From Breviolum minutum Mf 1.05b.01 (lineage: Eukaryota; Sar; Dinophyceae; Suessiales; Symbiodiniaceae), in NCBI GenBank assembly GCA_000507305.1, contig DF239793.1, positions 88,968-152,967 on the forward strand: DNA of 64,000 nucleotides, given 5' to 3'. Under the pieces are notes generated by a model. The model was not told the DNA's origin. It worked only from the letters and a program-made list of their open reading frames with translations, and made no database searches. A program made the translations under genes and the position numbers. This document shows, piece by piece, positions 63,001 through 64,000 of the stretch (its first letter is position 1; the number at the start of each line of letters is the position of its first letter).

Positions 63001-63383
63001 CGGTTTGGGTGCCAAGTACGAGTACTTTTCGGCTCAGGTGGAAGTTAAAAAGTTTGATTCCAATCGGAACAATTTCAATGGGGCCTTGAAGCTGGTCGAC
63101 AATCTTTTATGTGTGAGATTTCATTTGCTTGAGATGTGGGTTCTTGAGGCATGTGTTCAAAGGGTAGGGGCTGTTTAGACTGGGCAGTTGGCAACTGTGT
63201 GCAGTAGAACAGAAATTGCTGTTTGCATGCTGCTTGGATACTATGTGTTTTATAAAGTTTGGCCAGCTGCCTCTGAGGAAGATGATTACGGTCGACTGTG
63301 GCATGAACGGCTTGCTCAGCGGTTTTCACTTCGAATTCTCCGAGGGTGGACGATGGGCACGCTCCAAATACACATGCTCGAAG
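46272..63383 (+). CDS. Large modular secreted Cys-rich protein (3' end outside calls)
   Basis: Apparent secreted or surface protein of well over 1,700 residues. Exons: 46272-46378, 46941-47096, 47177-47714, 47903-48799, 48958-49055, 49572-49647, 49825-50014, 52566-52654, 52873-53037, 53382-53789, 54883-55069, 55234-55328, 55453-55548, 55738-55776, 58073-58630, 58811-59157, 59797-59911, 60032-60193, 60485-60604, 60907-61001, 61197-61289, 61419 to about 62240, 62438-62911, 63000-63114 and 63278-63383. Phases agree at nearly all junctions; 58630/58811 and the junction near 62240 are unresolved. Intron starts mix GT, GC and GA. Order of parts: signal peptide, Cys-rich domain, beta-rich domain, PAN-like segment, further beta domains, second PAN-like segment, acidic region, Arg-rich block, then Cys modules. 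It could be two genes, since no single junction proves continuity. The family is unnamed to me; PAN and sushi-like parts suggest carbohydrate or protein binding outside the cell. Confidence 0.75.
46690..46765. repeat. TA microsatellite
   Basis: TATATA runs in the first intron of the secreted-protein gene. Confidence 0.85.
47177..47714 (+). CDS. Cys-rich domain exon
   Basis: 179 codons with about 21 cysteines in the first two thirds, in pairs such as TCCPE, CGGCQ, CEKC and CCICGGG. The spacing SGKCEKCLGGYRLQGEMC resembles furin-like or EGF/GCC2_GCC3-type modules. A beta-rich tail follows. The exon ends at a GC donor; GC...AG joins it to LVETVKVSVSVDP in the next exon. Confidence 0.8.
47903..48799 (+). 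CDS. Beta-rich exon ending in PAN/apple-like segment
   Basis: 299 codons, the longest clean exon. Ser/Val/Pro-rich beta segments with scattered cysteines. The last 45 residues hold ELCRNKCRSSKRCSHFTW, a PAN/apple-type Cys pattern. The intron begins GA: splicing CTCAG|GACAA to TGAAG|GACAA restores AQDKCKHYRVEN and completes the Cys pattern. The 7-base repeat AGGACAA lies at both intron borders. Confidence 0.8.
49825..50014 (+). CDS. Exon of secreted gene (TGPIELVEIL)
   Basis: Encodes a helical stretch VEILADRAEQMTGQFAKRL, then a polar segment and ILSCYAKPAMRP. It ends at a GC donor and joins in phase to EYVENVGPKTCG at 52566, across a 2.55 kb intron full of microsatellites. Function unknown. 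Confidence 0.7.
50130..50390. repeat. GGTTGT hexamer array and TTG run
   Basis: Variants of GGTTGT and GGTTGA, then TTG and TGC triplets, in the intron 50015-52565. It creates long false open frames on both strands (poly-Val, poly-Asn-His, poly-Thr). Confidence 0.95.
50397..50455. repeat. CG-alternating, CpG-dense island
   Basis: An alternating CG run at about 50400-50411 followed by GGGCGCGTTTTTGGCGCGC. Purine-pyrimidine alternation of this kind can form Z-DNA. It is sharply different from the AT-rich flanks. Confidence 0.7.
50969..51060. repeat. GATA microsatellite
   Basis: GATA and GATG tetramers, with a GGATT pentamer array further on at 51704-51731. Confidence 0.9.
51868..51936 (+). 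repeat. Dispersed GC-rich repeat, copy 3
   Basis: About 70 bases matching the reverse complement of 17728-17797, with core CTTCCGCCACCGCC at 51909. Lies in the intron 50015-52565. Confidence 0.75.
52873..53037 (+). CDS. Exon with SDSVWVWM beta domain
   Basis: 55 codons. LDGGSDSVWVWMKDKGSAEV followed by WHIGPGRLWMEFWIRGS resembles the start of a jelly-roll carbohydrate-binding-like domain (pattern DG-x-SDS-[FV]-[WY]-V). Joined through a GA-AG intron upstream and a GT donor (GTAAGC) downstream. Binding to sugars is inference only. Confidence 0.65.
53382..53789 (+). CDS. Beta-rich exon, unrecognised domain
   Basis: 136 codons with VVQFWGREFPLKIRRFKISA, then a Cys-containing segment (GTNTCPFGNWL) and DSDYVNAGLNYFELKG. 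No family recognised. It ends at a GTAAGA donor. The first 20 residues, before STTFAYIRD, might instead be intron. Confidence 0.7.
54883..55069 (+). CDS. Exon QPLIFDDPSTS (unrecognised)
   Basis: Pro/Trp-rich, with CDC and PPASDGTFIPPPFL. Enters in phase 0 and leaves through a GC donor in phase 1, matching 55234. Confidence 0.6.
55234..55548 (+). CDS. Second PAN/apple-like segment (two exons)
   Basis: Exons 55234-55328 and 55453-55548, split by a GA-AG intron (TGCGAG|GAG to GTCAG|GAG). Joined, they read SDCEERCKDYKDCTFYW and then STCRLYAGC, the cysteine spacing of PAN/apple domains, which bind carbohydrate or protein. The next exon in phase is 55738-55776. Confidence 0.75.
56490..56800. repeat. 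Three tandem copies of a ~120-base unit
   Basis: Units starting near GTGCTATTGCTTACAAACTT occur at about 56497, 56607 and 56744. They share GACCCTGCAATTGGAA and, in the first two copies, CCCACAAGCCCCGTCTGAAC. No palindromic repeat or spacer logic. Lies in the intron 55777-58072. Confidence 0.8.
56908..56955. repeat. Duplicated 19-mer around a single N
   Basis: CGCGTGTTAGGATCACCC occurs on both sides of an N at 56935, the same pattern as at 18169 and probably an assembly join. Confidence 0.75.
56951..57310. repeat. TA/TATATGA-rich tract
   Basis: About 360 bases of ATATATATGAT-type simple sequence in the intron 55777-58072. Confidence 0.9.
58073..58630 (+). CDS. Long exon VANPEGCWKTTLRK
   Basis: 186 codons, phase 0, starting after TTTCCAG. 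Basic, with KTWEWNHSASKSV, WIRNRPGIASAVIEGLNP, and a Gly/Thr-rich end followed by CRRRHRL. No named family recognised. The donor to the next exon is uncertain: GTGAGT at 58631 is strong but out of phase; a GC at about 58609 is in phase. Confidence 0.7.
58811..59157 (+). CDS. Exon: Cys-containing start, acidic tail
   Basis: Starts AESGICAGTRVNDRTCYAYG, continues through a beta-like stretch (SFSWLQVGGSWVALN) and turns strongly acidic (DQADEDEADGAEVEEADDG). It leaves through a GTAAGC donor and joins in phase to 59797-59911, which continues acidic (DEDDDGLSDLGDEESGEDGE). Confidence 0.7.
60032..60193 (+). CDS. Arginine-rich (RRRRS)n exon
   Basis: Phase 1 entry, matching 59911. After GESEESALTCC come 11 consecutive Arg codons, then RRRRS units encoded by a near-perfect 15-base tandem CGCTCTCGTCGCAGA. 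It ends SATCPSG at a GC donor that leads in phase to QEVLACNCY at 60485. A stretch this basic just after a long acidic region is unusual. Confidence 0.65.
60485..61001 (+). CDS. Cys module copy 1 (two exons)
   Basis: Exons 60485-60604 and 60907-61001, GC-AG intron. With the preceding exon they read CPSGQEVLACNCYQ, then HHCKEVWASGQTCYAKG and GYVQAICAKIPPP. The pattern C-x3-G-x2-L-x-x-C-x-C, then C...C...C, recurs at 61.2, 62.8 and 63.3 kb. The exon leaves via GA. Confidence 0.65.
61197..61480 (+). CDS. Cys module copy 2
   Basis: Exon 61197-61289 reads EVTCGGGRTLFGCWCQSNNG and NCAK. After a GT-AG intron the exon from 61419 continues DGNTCKARASGDRAVTGRY and VRVNARC. It aligns with copy 1 at every cysteine. 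About 60 residues; disulfide-bonded if secreted. Confidence 0.65.
61481..62240 (+). CDS. Long exon with sushi-like segment
   Basis: The frame open from 61419 runs on to about 62240. It contains HGTALTVSCWNERFESFR, then ETLHCVNGNWFN and KFTCQPC, like a sushi/CCP module (four Cys, Trp before the last). A helical part follows (NEQELYFFSRLAMRVFTELG and PEILAIQLMGNAEIQERMM). Residues just after 61481 might be intron. Confidence 0.6.
62438..63114 (+). CDS. Two exons with Cys module copy 3
   Basis: Exons 62438-62911 and 63000-63114, GC-AG intron in phase 1. The first starts with a polar part and a helical stretch, and ends CPDGEALTGFKHQPASNKF then RYECSRIG, the same module with F in place of the second cysteine. 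The second reads GAKYEYFSAQVEVKKFDSN. Confidence 0.65.
63278..63383 (+). CDS. Exon with Cys module copy 4
   Basis: Reads KMITVDCGMNGLLSGFHFEF and RWARSKYTCSK. A GA-AG intron joins it to 63114. It leaves via GC (AAG|GCCAG). The gene should continue to the right. Confidence 0.65.
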
Positions 63384-64000
63384 GCCAGATTTTTTTGCGA
63401 AGAAAAGGGTAAAATGATAGCCCCCACACCTTACTAATACTATGACTATGCTGTAGTCGTATGTGTCTGTGTGCGCGTGGGGGGCAGCATACCATGGACA
63501 AGGACAAAGAACGGGAATGACGAATGCCTTAAAACTTAAAACGGATGACTACAATCTTCTACAATGGCACACATTTGCATGTGCCCGTCCTGATAACTGG
63601 ACAACACGCTTCATTTATTTTCAGTTTATCCCATGGAGTTCGTACTGTATGCTACCTGCTTCAAGGAATAGAACATGGCGTTTATGTGATCAAGATAGAA
63701 GACTTCAACGAGCTGCAAAACCCCCTCAGAAAAGTCTCTCCTGGACTCCTGGAAGAAGAAACATGGTCTAAATCTGTTCATGCCTTGGTTCCATCGTTTT
63801 TTCCATCATTTTTTCACTCACTGATTGTAGCTTGGCCTCACAGGGTCGCACAGAAAACTGCATGTTGATAGCCTCAAAGAGTACACATTTCCACCTGCTG
63901 GTTCTGGCCTTCCACACCTTGGCATGGCACGTATAGTACGTGGTAGTACGTACAGGTGCTATGGCCAGTTCTCTTAATTTTCAGATAGAGTACTGATGTG
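63384..64000. other. Window end; probable intron and next exon
   Basis: An open frame near 63667-63790 (GVYVIKIEDFNELQNPL) is protein-like and follows AAG|G, but its phase does not match the exon ending at 63383. Nothing else is supported. Confidence 0.3.

Noticed and set aside
1-64000. Dinoflagellate spliced-leader relics upstream of genes
   Set aside because: I looked for TTTTGGCTCAAG-like ends; only short chance matches (near 29070 and 11203) were seen.

Overview
This window looks like nuclear DNA of a dinoflagellate, most probably a member of the Symbiodiniaceae. There is no bacterial-style gene packing. Coding sequence is cut into short exons (25 to about 900 bases) between introns full of AT-rich and trinucleotide microsatellites. 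Almost every inferred intron ends in AG followed by a G in the next exon. Many introns begin with GC or GA instead of GT. This splice pattern is established for Symbiodinium-type genomes. All supported genes lie on the + strand, as expected for the one-directional gene blocks of this group.

Layout. 2.0-5.6 kb and 8.7-11.6 kb: phase-compatible exon chains of one or two genes I do not recognise. 11.8-14.6 kb (perhaps to 15.4 kb): a protein kinase with glycine loop, HRD loop, a DFN instead of DFG motif, APE and the C-lobe. 16.8-19.1 kb: a local repeat family carrying a conserved minus-strand reading frame. 20.0-27.4 kb: a WD40 beta-propeller gene of about 14 exons. 31.1-34.6 kb: another unrecognised exon chain. 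36.4-44.8 kb: a leucine-rich-repeat protein of the ribonuclease-inhibitor/NLRC type, with 17 consecutive repeats, nearly all of 28 residues, spread over 23 exons. 46.3 kb to beyond 63.4 kb: a large modular, apparently secreted, cysteine-rich protein with two PAN/apple-like segments, an acidic region, an arginine-rich block and several copies of a small Cys module.

The 28-residue period of the LRR protein acts as an internal ruler. Splicing at the proposed sites restores the repeat across all 22 introns, of which 16 start with GC or GA. The WD40 and secreted genes give the same pattern.

The genes have no obvious shared pathway. The kinase, WD40 and LRR products would be intracellular signalling or scaffold proteins, while the last gene would act at the cell surface or outside. 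Exon boundaries were inferred by eye from reading frame, phase and the AG|G rule, without transcript data. Regions not listed hold no exon I can support.
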